DNA from: Sepioteuthis lessoniana
Taxonomy: Eukaryota > Mollusca > Cephalopoda > Myopsida > Loliginidae
NCBI GenBank assembly: GCA_963585895.1
Contig: OY757934.1
Coordinates: 32,430,712-32,494,711, forward strand
Reading direction: 5' to 3'
Length of the DNA: 64,000 nucleotides
This document shows, piece after piece, positions 41,618 to 53,448 of the stretch; the first letter of the stretch is position 1; each line of letters starts with the position of its first letter. The notes beneath the pieces were generated by a model. That model saw only the letters and a list, made by a program, of their open reading frames with translations, had not been told where the DNA came from and searched no databases. The position numbers were made by a program, and so were the translations under genes.

Positions 41618-41910
41618 TTTTTCTTAGAGACCAAGTCTCTAAAAATATCTTTTCTTTTTTTTTTTTTTTTTTTTCTTAGAGATCAAGTCCCTAAAATGTT
41701 CTTTTTCTTTTCTTTTAATAAAAAGCCACTCTCTTTCTTTCTTCTGCGAGACAATGTCTCTAATAATGTTATTTTTCTTTTTCACTTTCTTTGTCGGCCG
41801 TCTTCCCTCTCGATAGAGTAAGTAATGACGTCTGAGACTTGTGTAGCTGTTGGAGTCAACTGAAGTCGTTAATACTTTTTCTTAGAGAAACAATTCCTCT
41901 AAAATATATA
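41618..41910. repeat. Four tandem hairpin units in pyrimidine-rich DNA
   Basis: TTAGAGAC-CAA-GTCTCTAA (41623-41641) is a perfect 8-bp stem. Related stems follow at about 41677 (TTAGAGATCAAGTCCCTAA), 41747 (GAGACAATGTCTC) and 41882 (TTAGAG...CTCTAA). T-rich spacers of varying length separate them. Confidence 0.55.
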
Positions 41911-41929
41911 TTTACGTAATAGAAACCGT

Positions 41930-42500
41930 GGGGTTTGAGACTGAAGGTCACGGGCAAAGAGCAAGGCTGCGTTGCCGTTTGAATATCTGACTCCATATTT
42001 TTGGTTATTTTATTTTACCCCCACGTTGGTAGGTCGGTGTAATGCCTTGCCCAAGAAAGTCCCAAAAAGAATTATACAAAAGAAAAGACAGCAACAGATA
42101 AGAGACGAAGACGTTTCTTTTATACTTTCCTTTATTTACTGGGTTCAACAACCATTCCATGGACGAGGGAGTTTTTCCTGAATATATTGAAATGGTTGAA
42201 TCCCCCAGTTAACGTGTCAAAAATACGTTAAATCGTTTCATGTATGTATTTGTCCTCATTTGGTATTTCGGGCTTCCATAAGGGTTAGTTTTCTTTTGAA
42301 AGTTTGTCAAAGTCCGGTAAGGGTTAGTTTATTGTTCATTTGTGGGTCTTGTATATTTCAGCATAATGCTGACCGAGAGAGAGCTGCTACTGGGTGAAAG
42401 GGACTAACCGACGCTACGTCCAAAGACGTATGCGTGGTGCCCAGACACCAGAAAGCAACGATGTTATCAAAACGCTGGTCACAGCCTGAAAGAGAAAGAA
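41930..42500 (-). mobile_element. LTR-like repeat, family X (fossil)
   Basis: On minus it aligns with 12840-13182: TTTCTGGTGTCTGGGCACCA, GGACGTAGCGTCGGTTAGTCC, AAATAAAGGAAAG, ATGGAGTCAGATATTC, and CAAACCCCACG at the end. It differs at many sites, so the copies are not recent. Confidence 0.55.
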
Positions 42501-43270
42501 TAGCTGGTCCCCTTTGTCAAGAGGATGACTTTTTTTCTTTTACGCATGCGACATCCCTTTTTCCTGTTAGGGACCTCAGGGAGTTTCTGCAAATTTAATA
42601 GTTTTCTTTTTTTTTTTTTTTTTTTTTTTAATTCAATTAAAAATTTTATTTATTTATTCGTTCCCTACAAAACCTACTTTTTCCGGCTTCTTTCTTTCTT
42701 TTCAGCTTGAGCAGAAGAAACTTTATTTCCTTCGGATTCTTTCTTTTATCTTCTTTTCTGCTTATGCTTACTTCGAATTCCCTTCTGGAATTCTGAATGT
42801 AATACAAAATCCTTCAGGTGAATTTAAATTCTTATTTCTTTTCGTTTTGGCCTTCAAGCCTTCTTTGAATTAATTTCTGGAATTCTGAAAGAAACACTAA
42901 ATCCTTCAAGTGGACTTAATTCTTGATATTCAACTCTATTTGAGTTGGAGTAAAAAAACGTGGCCTAATTCTAAGGCCTCATGTTTCCAACTGACGACGG
43001 TTGATTTCGGCAGATAACACCAGGGGCAACAGTACCCCTCCCTTCAGAGACTCCAGTAAATCAGATCAAAGCTTTTCTGCCACACGTATATTTTCACCGA
43101 ACACAAAATCTTACAAGCAGTAAAAAAAAAAAAAAATACACAATACAAAATAGACCCCGAATTGACCCAGAAATTTTGGTGATCCATTCAATAAACCCAT
43201 TTACCGAAAAAATTTCCACGGAAGAAGCAAATATTTTGCTAACAATATTATGTTGAACACTGACTGGAGG
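42501..43270. other. Pyrimidine-rich spacer
   Basis: A run of T at 42604-42630. No gene. Confidence 0.35.
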
Positions 43271-43287
43271 AAATAACATATTGACGG

Positions 43288-43356
43288 TGTATATATATAT
43301 ATATATATATATATATCTCGAGAGAGAGGTGTGTGTATATATATATATATATATAC
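43288..43356. repeat. (TA)n microsatellites
   Basis: Two TA runs separated by GAGAGAGAGGTGTGTG. Confidence 0.9.
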
Positions 43357-43369
43357 ACTTGGAGCAGTA

Positions 43370-43875
43370 ACTAGAATTAGTTAAGTTAACGATAGGAGAG
43401 TGAAGACAAGTTCTCCCACACCATTTTTAGACTTCGTGTCATAAAATATATTCAATGAATACTCTTTTTTTTGTGTGTGTCTTGTTTTTTTAGACTGCGG
43501 GTTGAACTGACTCACGCGAAGGAAGTGATAGCCGAAGATCAGACCATCAAGGCTCTTTTCCAAGACCCCTAAGAATACTGACCCGAAAGACAACACCTTG
43601 AATGACTTAGCGCTAAAGGATTTTTTAAAAGGAACTAAGACCAGAAAAAGCACCGACCCTCCAAAAGATACTTCTCCAAGACAAACGACAATATTTGGAT
43701 TACCTCGTCTGGTCACTTAAATGATCTACTGGATCAAATGCCGAAACTAAAAAGCATCGCGAAGAAAACGGTCTGTCTTTGAGGCTGATAGAAAACGAAA
43801 GATTGTCAAACAACCTACAGTGATTCAATCCCTGACAATTTTTTGAGGGGAGGGTGATATGACCACAGTTGGTCA
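43370..43875 (+). mobile_element. Possible 3' end of an LTR element: polypurine tract and LTR start (fossil)
   Basis: TTTTTTGAGGGGAGGG at about 43836-43851 is a good polypurine tract and is followed at once by TGATATGACC, a plausible LTR start. The Lys/Glu-rich, stop-broken sequence upstream could be an internal region. The LTR end is not found. Confidence 0.35.
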
Positions 43876-44029
43876 TACTCTAGATGGTAAGCCCGATTCT
43901 TGTGGTTCTTAAGGCTAACCTACCAACGGTCATTTTCTGCACATAACTAGATTTTTTAAATTACTTTTCTTTTGCTTAAAATAAAGTGTAAAAACAAAGC
44001 ATTTCTTACTATCCGGGATTTGTTTGCTT

Positions 44030-44290
44030 GTAAGCAGTTCAAGGGTTATATCCTTGTTGATATCTATCCAACTCCTTTGCCACAAGCAATTCTTAAACGG
44101 TTGGAATTTTGTTTTCCTTCCCTTAGACTGGTTGTCTTACTAAGAATAAAGAAACAAGTGAGAAAGGATGGATTTATGCCTTTTCTTAAGATCATTAGCA
44201 CGAAAGGAAATGCAAACAGTCTCTCCAAGATTTGAACTCTAATTACCAATTTCATGTCTTCCGATGATTACCGTTACGCTAAATGCGCTA
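44030..44290 (-). repeat. SINE-A, very diverged
   Basis: Plus-strand order TTTTCCTTCCCTTAGACTGG, GTTGTCTTACTAAG, ATGCAAACAGTCTCTCCAAG, ATTTGAACTC and CGATGATTACCGTTACGC mirrors SINE-A on minus. The 87-aa ORF at 43972-44235 is a by-product. Confidence 0.5.
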
Positions 44291-45715
44291 CTCTTGTTAC
44301 TTCACATTCCCTTTTTCACTGCAGTTCATAAACCTGGGAAAATTAACTGCTATCTTAGAGTACAGAGAAGCAAGAGTGATAAAATTTCAAAAACTCCGTT
44401 TTTTTTTTCTATGGTGGGGCACTTTATATGCAATTAACCATTCTTTTTTATCCAAAGAAATGAAAAAAATTATTTTCCTGTTATTTTTAAGGAACTGTAT
44501 AAAAGTAGAAAATTCATATTTGTAACTTTTAATTTTATATCTCTTCACCAACTCGACTGACGTCATAAAACACTAAATGATACTCAATGAGAAATTTAAT
44601 TCATGTCATTTTGTCATAATAAAAATTATTAAAAAGAAATAAGCGTTAAAATGACTAAATACTTCGAACAATTTTTGTGGCCTTAAAAATGGCGATTTTT
44701 TTTTTTTTCATCACTCAAGCAAACTAAAAGGGGATATTTATTAGATGAAAAGTAGGTAACTGACATAAAAAAAACTAAACATTTTCACGATGGTTTATTT
44801 AAAAAATGTCATATGCAACTCCCATGTTCTGAAAAATTTATTAAAATCTGATTATTGGCTGAGTTTTAATACATTTTTAAAATCAAGATGTTTTTCATCT
44901 GTTTCGAAAAAAATCATAATTTTCTTCTTACTAAATGCACGAAGATGATTTTTAGAAAAATTAACTTTTGAAGACATTTCAAACATTTTTTTTAATTTGA
45001 ATCTCGTGGTCATACTTGTGAGGGTTTAGTTTTTTGCTTTTTGATTATTTTCGGTGTTTGTAAGTGCACATAAACGATTGCTATAAACTAGCTGGTCTTT
45101 GGTGGTTACACTGTGTGATGTTGCACTGCAATTGTTTAAAAGCGAGTTCAAATCAAATATTCGTTAGTACTTGCAAAAAGCATTCACTTTAAATGTCCAA
45201 CATAGGACGAAGCAGACGTTGGGACTGTTGATGGTAAAACAGTGAGTTATGGAACTGTCGTCTTTTTAGTAGGTATTCGAATCCAGTGTTTGTCAGTACG
45301 TTTTATAAATTGTTTTAAGAATTATTAGGTGTAGAAAATGAGGAAATTTTTCAATTTTATTTTTGTGACTAGATTTGCAATGAGTCTAACAAGATAATGT
45401 CCTGAATTTTTTGACTGATATTTGAGTTCTATAATTTATAAAAATTATTTATAATTGGGGAAACTTGTTATGAGGTCATCTCTTATACTCTCTTAAACAC
45501 ATTAGTGAGGCCTAGAATTGATGTAATATTTCTCTACAGTGATAAAAACTCAAATTTCTATTCTAATTTCCATCTCTCATTCAGTTTCCTGTATTCTATA
45601 TTATATAGGATTTACACTCCTATATTTTAAAATGGCCGTGATACCACTTGTTCCTGAAACAAAGATGGTGGACGTCGGTAAACTAATCAGTCTCGGGAAT
45701 CTATTGGTCTGGAAA
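44291..45715. other. AT-rich intergenic DNA
   Basis: No gene or named repeat. TTGGGACTG and similar short phrases near 45110-45300 are too weak to call. Confidence 0.35.
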
Positions 45716-45889
45716 ATCTCGTGATTTGTGCTCACAACTACGTCTGCAACTTTGATTTTGTCCCGCGCATTTGGAGCCGACCGCATGACAAGGATTGCCT
45801 ATATACACTCTCGTTTTCCAAGAACTCATTCTCTCCATTTTGACTTACAAAGACAACAAACTCTCATTCTCTCCTTTTTGACTTACAGA

Positions 45890-45922
<33 letters not shown>

Positions 45923-46040
45923 TCTTAACTTCCAGAGACAGCACTCTCTCTCTTCATTTCGACTTCCAGAAACAGCTTGACCTTGTCAGTTAGTAAGACA
46001 CAATTCAGTACGCGTAACATTGGTGCAACCTTTTTCTCTC
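45716..46040 (+). mobile_element. LTR 3' boundary with primer-binding-like site (fossil)
   Basis: GCGTAACA at 46012-46019 followed by TTGGTGCAACC resembles an LTR end and tRNA primer site. The preceding ~250 bp has direct repeats (TCTCATTCTCTCC-type) and a (CA)n at 45897-45922. The LTR start is not identified. Confidence 0.3.
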
Positions 46041-47041
46041 CTGTTCTGCTTTTCAGTTAGACTTTTTCCAGGCTCAAACACAGCTTCAGAAATTTCGTCA
46101 AACCCCGAAAGAGACTATCAACCAACATGGGAGAAGACACGTTCCTCTTAGAATACATTGCTATATTTCCGTTATTGATACCTCGCATCGAATACTCGGT
46201 CAACATAGATTTTATAGTCTACAGGACACTTAATATTTAGTCTTTGACCATTATATTCGTGTTAGTTACACACACACACGAATATTCAACATACTATATT
46301 AATATATTTGTAATGTTTCCTTTTTCCTGTATTTGTTAATATATAAGCTTAATTTTGTTTTTACTGCTTTGTTTTGAATGTTCTTCTGTCTGCATCGTTT
46401 TACTTCGTTTGCTTTTCAATCATGAGCCAAACTAAATTGTGAAACTAAACACCAAACATACCACCACAAAATGGGGGACCAAAAATATTCACCAAACAAC
46501 AGTACCTCCACAATTATAATATCATCAAAATAACTGCTTTTTCTGCATCACATTTGTGTAGCCTGCTGCATAACTTAAAAAAAGGTAGCTATTTTTCTCT
46601 TAATGTGATGGAGCTAATTTTCGTATATTTAATCGAAAAATAAATGAATAAATCTTGAAAAATGAAATTCATTTTGAATTATATTTTTTCTTATCTGTCT
46701 TACTTTCTTTTATTCTTGATAAACAATTTGTTTGTTGTTGCTTTTTATAATTACTATCAACTTTTAACCTTCAGTAAAGATTTTAAAAAAAAAAAAGGGA
46801 TTTCTTTTTATGAATAAAAAGAGATGATTGGTCCTTTTCTAATTTAAAGAGCAATTTTTCATTTTTTTTTTTTTTTCAAATGATAAACTTTGACAAATGT
46901 TATTCTTTGGAAAGATAAGAGTTAACATAAACAATAGCAATTTTTCCCATCCATAATTTTTACATTGCTAAGCTGTTCGTTAAATCACGTGATATTATTG
47001 TATCAAAAACAATCAGTTTTTATGACTGGTTTTGAAATGAG
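46041..47041. other. AT-rich spacer
   Basis: Nothing recognised beyond A and T runs. Confidence 0.35.
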
Positions 47042-47055
47042 TCTTGTCCCCAGAT

Positions 47056-47185
47056 TGTAATTTACTAAGCATTTTGCTTAGATGTGTTTCAAGGCCGAAT
47101 GAATGGGGGACCCAATGAGACTCGAACTCACTCGTTAAGGTTTGATAGTCTAACTTGCTAACCATTACACCACCCGAGGTGTCCA
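47056..47185 (-). repeat. SINE-E, full length 130 bp, perfect 14-bp TSD
   Basis: TCTTGTCCCCAGAT flanks both sides (47042-47055, 47186-47199). On minus: GGGTGGTGTAATGGTTAGC (A box), GTGAGTTCGAGTCTCATTGG (B box), then a short body ending in the hairpin CTAAGCAAAATGCTTAG. It is a compact tRNA-derived SINE without the central block of A, B and C. Confidence 0.9.
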
Positions 47186-47199
47186 TCTTGTCCCCAGAT

Positions 47200-47639
47200 A
47201 TATGCATACACACAAATTTGAATAAACATGTGATGTGCATTAATTAGCCCTAAAGATTTGATTTATCAAATGAAAAAAGTTGTTCTGATTTTACTTCGTA
47301 ATGAATCTCTGTGATGAATTAACTGTCCACTTCTAGCCAATTTGAATCTTTTCGGTTGTTCAAAAAGCGAGTGACGAAACCGATCTGCTGGCTATTTTTA
47401 TATTTTAGCTCTACAGGAAATATAAACAGCCTGAGTTGGATTCATGCCTCTCCAAAAAGCATTAGCAAGAAATAAAATGCAAACCACCTCACGTTGCCAA
47501 GTCCATGTCCATAAAGAGGCAAGTAAATTACGCAAACATTACCTTCTAAGTAATCAAAAAATATTTTTATTTATTCGTTGTGCCTCTGTGTCTGAAATCT
47601 TATTAAGTGACAGCAATATTTTGATAATCAAAATGTAAA
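47200..47639. other. Spacer
   Basis: A weak SINE-like CATGCCTCTCCAAAAAGCATTAGCAAG...AAATGCAAACCACCTCACG lies near 47443-47490, similar to the decayed SINE-A at 44150. Confidence 0.35.
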
Positions 47640-49740
47640 TGACAATTTCAATGGCACTCACTCCTAGAAACTGACACTTAATATTGTAGTTTGTTTATGC
47701 CTGCTTTTCAACTAGAGATAATACCGCTGCGTCACCAAATCAACCGCTTTTATTTGCTCTATTTTTTTTTTTTTTTTTATTGTGGTTATAAATTTAATAT
47801 TTATTGCGCTGAGCAGAAAAAATATTATTCATTACCGTTGAAAATGACTAAAGCAATAGCGACTACGCTGGTAGGAGTACAGAAGTAAGTGGTCAAGTGA
47901 CGGTATTAAGGATACAACCCGCCTTTGATAATCGAAGCTCATTGGTTCTGTAAGGAAAACGTGATCGCCTTGTTAATGAGCGGGTGCAAATTAATAGATG
48001 TCTCGTAGCATTCTACGTTTCTCGACTACATGCTTCCAGATAGGTTGATTTTACGTCGGTTAGGGCCAGATGTTTTAAATATTTAACCCAACTCCACATA
48101 AAAAAGAAAAAATAAAATAACACAATCATTTCCTGATAATGAACAAACAGAACAGAACAGACAGGATATGAACTCACAATCAGCAGAGCAACTACCCCAG
48201 GATTGTCTCCAAGTAACACATCATACCACACAGCCACGAGAACAACCACTAAGCAAGTCGTCATTTCCTGTTCTAATAAATTTAATATTTTTTGCGCTAA
48301 GCAAAGTTTGCTCAGCAGAAAAAATAGTAAATTTATTAGCATAGAAAATGACTAAGCGTTAGCGATTGCGTGGCGGTACACAGGTAAGTGGTCGTCTTAC
48401 AGTATAAGAAATACCAACCGCCTACCTGCTTAGTTTTGGTGATCGAACCTCGTTGGTTCCACAAGTAAAACGTGGTTGCGTTGGTGATGGTGGGTGGAAA
48501 ATTAATAAATGTCTCGTATTATCCGATGTTTCTCGACGAGAGGGGTCTTGTTTTAAGTTGGTTAGTGCCAGATGTTTTGAATATTTTAGCACCACCACAA
48601 GAGAGAAAAAAAAAAAGACTGAAATGAACATCTGGTAATGGATTAACAGAAATGACAGGGTTTGAACCTCCAATCAGCAGATCAACTACTGTTCGGTTTT
48701 TCTAAACTAGATCTTTTACCACAGAGCCAGCACAACAACTACTAACGCTGTAACCATTTTCTGTTGTAATAAATTTAATATTTCTAGTGCTAAGCAAATC
48801 AAAACAGAACTGAGCATGATTCGATCCTGGGTAAGTACTTGATCAACGTTTAGATGTTCTCACTGGAATATCGATGGCAGATTATACCACTATTTTACCA
48901 ACGGTGGTTGTTATCTTCCATAATAACTACAATAGTTCTTATCTCAGGAACGTAATAAAAGACAACAGATATGATGGAACTTGATCCTAGAACCTGAAAA
49001 CTAACAGTTGTGTAGTTTGTTTGTAGCAGACGATCCAGAAGAGATTATACCGCTGCGCCAGCAGAACAACCGCTAACATTATCTCCATTTTTTGTTGTAA
49101 TAAATTTAATATTTCAAGCTCTAAGCAAATTAAAACAGGACTGATGATGATTCGATCCCAAAAACTGGATAACTACTTAATCAACGTTTGATACTCAGTC
49201 TGAGAAATCTATCACAGATTATACCACTACGCCACCAATTTTCGGCAGCAATAAATGCAATAATAAAAGTAATATAAGACAATAAATCTGATAGAATCAA
49301 TGAAATTCGATCATAGACCTTGAAAACTAACGATGTTGTATCTGCCTGCCATATACATGATTATAACGTAGCGCCACCAGAACAACCGCTAATACTCACT
49401 CCATCTTTTGTTGTAATAAGTTTCATATTTCTAGCACTAAGCAAATTAGAACAGTTGGCAATATGATTCTCGAATACTACATAACTGCTTGACCAAGATG
49501 TGATGCTCTCTCCAAAAAGTTGATCCTAGATTATACCACAACGCCATCAACGGTGGATACTTTCTGAAGTAATAAATGCTCTATTTTTTTATCTTAGAAA
49601 AGTAATATAAAACAAAGGATTTGATAGGGCTAATGGAATTTGATCCTAGAACCCGAAAAGTTACGATGTTGTTGTTTGCTTATTTCAGTTTGTTATCTGG
49701 AGATCATACCACTTTGTCACCAATAAAGATCAGTTTATGA
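47640..49740 (-). repeat. Tandem field of degenerate tRNA-like units
   Basis: TAATAAATTTAATATTT...GCTAAGCA(AA) recurs at about 47800, 48280, 48770, 49096 and 49420. Between these anchors the minus strand carries tRNA-like stretches, e.g. around 48660-48735 TGGCTCTGTGGTAAAAGATC then GGTTCAAACCC, and 48165-48240. Plus-strand complements such as GATTATACCACTACGCCACC recur near 48885, 49045, 49215, 49360 and 49530. Spacing is ~480 bp in the left part and ~325 bp in the right. None looks like an intact tRNA gene. Confidence 0.55.
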
Positions 49741-50350
49741 GGTAAGATGTTCCAATATCCAAACTGTGTTTGACGTCGGAAGTATTCAATATTTTATCGC
49801 AAAAAATGTTGCTTACAGTAGCAAATGTGTTCATATCGTAGCAGTCTGGGCTGTAGAGTAAAGAGCTCTTGTCTACTTGCCTCCCAGTTTCAGGGTTCGA
49901 AAACAGTCGTTTTTAAAGCGATGTTTAATTTGTTTAGGCCTAGAAATATTAAAATTAGTTAAAATTCTATCAATAAACGCTGATATTTTGAACTAATGTA
50001 AAATTGGTGAACCTTTTAATTATAACTTAACCTGCGTAGATATATTCTTTTTTCGATGTTTGAACAGTTACTTACTTTTAATAATTATTGTATATTTAAA
50101 CCTAAAGAGTTCGATTATCACAATAAAGGTATTTGTTTTTTATTTGTTTTATTTTTAAATTTTTAGTCTCCATTTTTGTGAATTCCTTCGAGCGGAATTA
50201 AAAAAATATTTAAACAGCTTCTAAAGTAGAAGGTAACGTCGAGTATAAAGAATTTTTCAAATATAAAAAATCATTATTTTTTTAAATTTATTTATCATTT
50301 TATTTTTACTTCTTACGAATGATACAAAGTTTAATACATTTGTTGCTGTC
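49741..50350. other. AT-rich spacer
   Basis: Nothing recognised. Confidence 0.35.
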
Positions 50351-50355
50351 AGGTG

Positions 50356-50398
50356 TTAAATGGCATATTAACCCTTGTAGGTTATTTAATGCCCTATC
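50356..50398 (-). repeat. Isolated SINE-B/element D tail
   Basis: AAATGGCATATTAACCCTTGTAGGTTATTTAATGCCC on plus is the complement of the shared hairpin tail, with no SINE body attached. It may be a severely 5'-truncated insertion. Confidence 0.5.
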
Positions 50399-50813
50399 TG
50401 GTTATGTATATCTATGTGTTTGTGTGTGTATGGTTGGGTGTGTGTGTGTGTGTGTGTTTAAACGAATAGTTTGTAGGTAAATAATTTTGTTTTCAAATAA
50501 ACTGTTGGATCACCAGCAGAGTTAAAACACTCCTTAATATTAAAGGAATTCTCATTTCAAGTTTCATTCAGATCATCTCGTTAGATTAGGTGTCCATAGC
50601 AAGTAAACAATCAAACGAAGAGAATTATATACTAGATAGTGCTAAATTTTTCTACTGTCTACCAGAAACTTTGTTTTATAAAGTTTGAATTATTTAAAAT
50701 TCAAAACAGGGGTAGCGGGTATGAAAATTTGTTTTTCGATACAGGATTTCTTGGTACTGCTATATGACTGATAGAGATCTATATGACTGATTTATCGAAC
50801 AAACAAAATAATG
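50399..50813. other. Spacer with (TG)n
   Basis: (TG)n at about 50418-50457; otherwise nothing recognised. Confidence 0.4.
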
Positions 50814-50830
50814 GCAACTCCAATTAACCA

Positions 50831-51114
50831 TATTTACCCAACCCCTCCGCTCGGGAAGGATATTACACAAGGTCAATTTTTAAGCAGAGTTTAACAGGTT
50901 TGAATTCAGAATTTTCCTTCTCCTTGACTAGTTGCCGCACCAAGGCTGAAGAAACCTGTCTGTCCTACTATTTACCCATAGCTGGAGAGAGAATAATTGG
51001 ATTCATACTTTTCCCAAGGGTATTAGTGATATGTGGAATGCAATCAGTCTCGTCCAGGATTTGAATTCGTGTCGCTGTGTTCATTTCCTACGACGATAAT
51101 CATTACACCGCGGG
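50831..51114 (-). repeat. SINE-A, full length, imperfect 17-bp TSD
   Basis: Flanks are GCAACTCCAATTAACCA (50814-50830) and GCAATTCCAGTTAACAG (51115-51131). Inside it matches 8897-9189 over the whole length. Confidence 0.85.
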
Positions 51115-51131
51115 CAATTCCAGTTAACAGG

Positions 51132-51731
51132 ACCAGAGAACATTCGCTGGATGTCGCCGGGCCCAAAATTTTTTTTCAAAATAAAAAAATGCATCTCTAC
51201 GCATAGGCTCCACGTATGGTGAAATGTTGATGAAAGTTATCGTAAAAAATTAAATTAAAAGTAATTTTTCGACCAATCTATGACCTTCGCGTAAAAAAAA
51301 TAAAGGAAGACCAAAGTTGATCCGATATGAAGATGGGAGAACTATAAAAGACATGATTCTTTCGAGAACCAGACAGAATGAAGAGAACCAGACACTAGAA
51401 CATCGACTGCTGATACCTGCAACATTCAGCCTCACACAACACTCGTCATAACCTTCCAATTTGATAATTTTTGAGTATGTTCCATGGAATGGGCAGTAAC
51501 TTAGATAAAATTTGCACAATAATTACATCGCAATTTCCTGGTGTATATTAATTTATGATTGATAATTTGAAAGTAATGACAACATATTATGTATATATTT
51601 TCTAAATCATTATCATGCAATTATTTTTTCTAATTTAATTAGAAATTATGCTGGGTTTTTAAAAAGAATTCAGCTAATATATGGTTTATAGTACATTATA
51701 ATTGAACCAGTAAGACCCAAAAATGTTTTGC
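51132..51731. other. Spacer
   Basis: A TACGCATAGGCTCCACGTATGG phrase near 51200 recalls CACGCATAAGGCTCCACGCATCC near 12693, so a short shared repeat is likely. No gene. Confidence 0.35.
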
Positions 51732-52661
51732 CCAGTCAGCAAGGGCTGTAGAAAACACTGATTGCTTCTCTACAGACCCCCACCCACCCAACGAGTGTCC
51801 TTATATGACACTAAACTATCTGATGGTGAGGTTCCAGTAATGCTGGAGCATTGGGGAATGCGGAGTACCCCTTCATTGCCATCACTCCAAAGTCCACTCT
51901 GGCCCAGAGTGGTAGTATCTGATTAGAGTCCTATCAATGGGTTAAATAGAACTAAACTGTGGTTTCTTGAGTTTACTGTTTTTTGCATTTAAACTGAATA
52001 TTTATGCTAAACTGAATTGCTTAAAATAGAACTGTTTTGATATTTAAACTGTGTACTTATGCTAAACTGAATTATCTGAAATAAAACTGTTTTAACATTA
52101 ACTCTGTGTATTGCTCAGTCGACTAGGGCAGCAGAATACACCAACTGCACCTCAACGAGTTTCCAGGCTATGACACTAAACAATCTGATGGTAAGGTTCC
52201 AGTGATGCTGGGGCTTTGGGGAATGCAGAGCACCCCTTCATGGCCATTGCTCCCAGGTTCACTCTGGCCCAGAATGGTAGTACCTGATAGGGCCCTATCT
52301 ATGGATTAAATAGAACTAAACTGCATATTTATACTAAACTGAATTGTTTGAATTAGAACTGTTTAACAAAACTGAATAGCTTGACATATAAATGTTTTTG
52401 ACAATTAAACTGTGTTTAGCATAAGTACGCAGTTTAACTGTATACTTATGCTAAACTGAATTGTTTGAAATGGAAGTGTTTTTGACAGTGAAACAGCGCT
52501 TATGCTAAATTGAATTGTTTAATATAGAACTGTTTTGATATTTAACAGCATGTAAACAAAATCTATACTTATACTAAACTTAATTGGCTGAATTCAAACT
52601 GTTTGAATAAACTGAATAGCTTAAAATAGAAATGTTTTTGACAATTAAACTGTGTACACAT
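51732..52661 (+). repeat. Two element D copies head-to-tail, right one cut by Copia
   Basis: The first copy is 51732-52108 and the second starts at about 52114 (CTCAGTCGACTAGGGCAGCAG). Both have the head and several ~58-bp units. The first lacks the hairpin tail before the second begins. The Copia LTR starts at 52662 inside the repeat body of the second and no D sequence is found on the far side. Confidence 0.75.
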
Positions 52662-52861
52662 TGTTATTTAAGATAAATAAGGTCCAGGCAAGAATAGGAT
52701 AAATATATATTTTATTTTTGAGTTAACACGTGCGACTTGTCTCGAAGAGATCCCTCTAAAAAGTTCCCAACCCTCTTTTTCCTCCTCCCGCACCTCGCAG
52801 CTCCCTCTTCCTCCAGGGGGAGATAATTGCTCGTCCCGTAAGTCAAGATAGGATGTTAACA
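52662..52861 (-). repeat. Copia 3' LTR (200 bp)
   Basis: On plus it runs TGTTATTTAAG...GGATGTTAACA. On minus it is immediately preceded by the polypurine tract. Confidence 0.8.
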
Positions 52862-52880
52862 CTTCCCCGCTTTTCTTTCT
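52862..52880 (-). other. Copia polypurine tract
   Basis: Minus AGAAAGAAAAGCGGGGAAG directly abuts the LTR start TGTTAACA. Confidence 0.75.
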
Positions 52881-52981
52881 GATGCTGAGGTGGGACATTT
52901 TAGGAGGCAACATCAAATGGCTATCTGCAGGGAAAAAGAAAAAGACAGTTGAACAAAATTTTAAGACTGCATACTTGAAAA

Positions 52982-53440
52982 TTAGACAGATGATTCCTTG
53001 GGTTCAGATATGAATTGGAGAATTTTGAAGGAGGGGTCTCCCTTTTTTGTTAAGCTATCCGCAATTTGTTTGTATGTGGGTATCCATGATATCTCTGCAA
53101 TTTCTCCTCTGTCAGCCATTTCTCTAAGGATTGCTATTTCAATTCGTAGTCTTTTATCAAGGATTTGTGTGGTGGAATGCACTGCGTCATACAAACAAGA
53201 ATTGTCTGTTTTGCATGTTATCTTTATATTCGTAGGGTGGTCTTCTAATTGTAACAAATCCAGTATTAATTTTCTGTAATAAAAGCAGGCCTCAATGAGA
53301 TCAACCATGGCCAGAGTCTCTGCGCCGAGAGTGCTTTTAACTATTCTTTTGGTGCGTTTGGATTGCCAGGCTATGGGCATGTATTGGTTATTGCTGCTTA
53401 CTAAAAAGATTATGTAGCCACCCTGTGATCCACCATCAGT
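52982..53440 (-). pseudogene. Copia RNase H part (fossil)
   Basis: Minus shows YMPIAWQSKRTKRIVKSTLG, ETLAMVDLIEACFYYRKLIL and ADRGEIAEISWIPTYKQIAD, the usual Copia RNase H sequence following RT. Confidence 0.8.
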
Positions 53441-53448
53441 TAGGTTAG

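Noticed and set aside
43381-43716. 111-aa minus-strand ORF
   Set aside because: No family match by eye; the region is better read as the 3' interior of a plus-strand LTR element before a polypurine tract.
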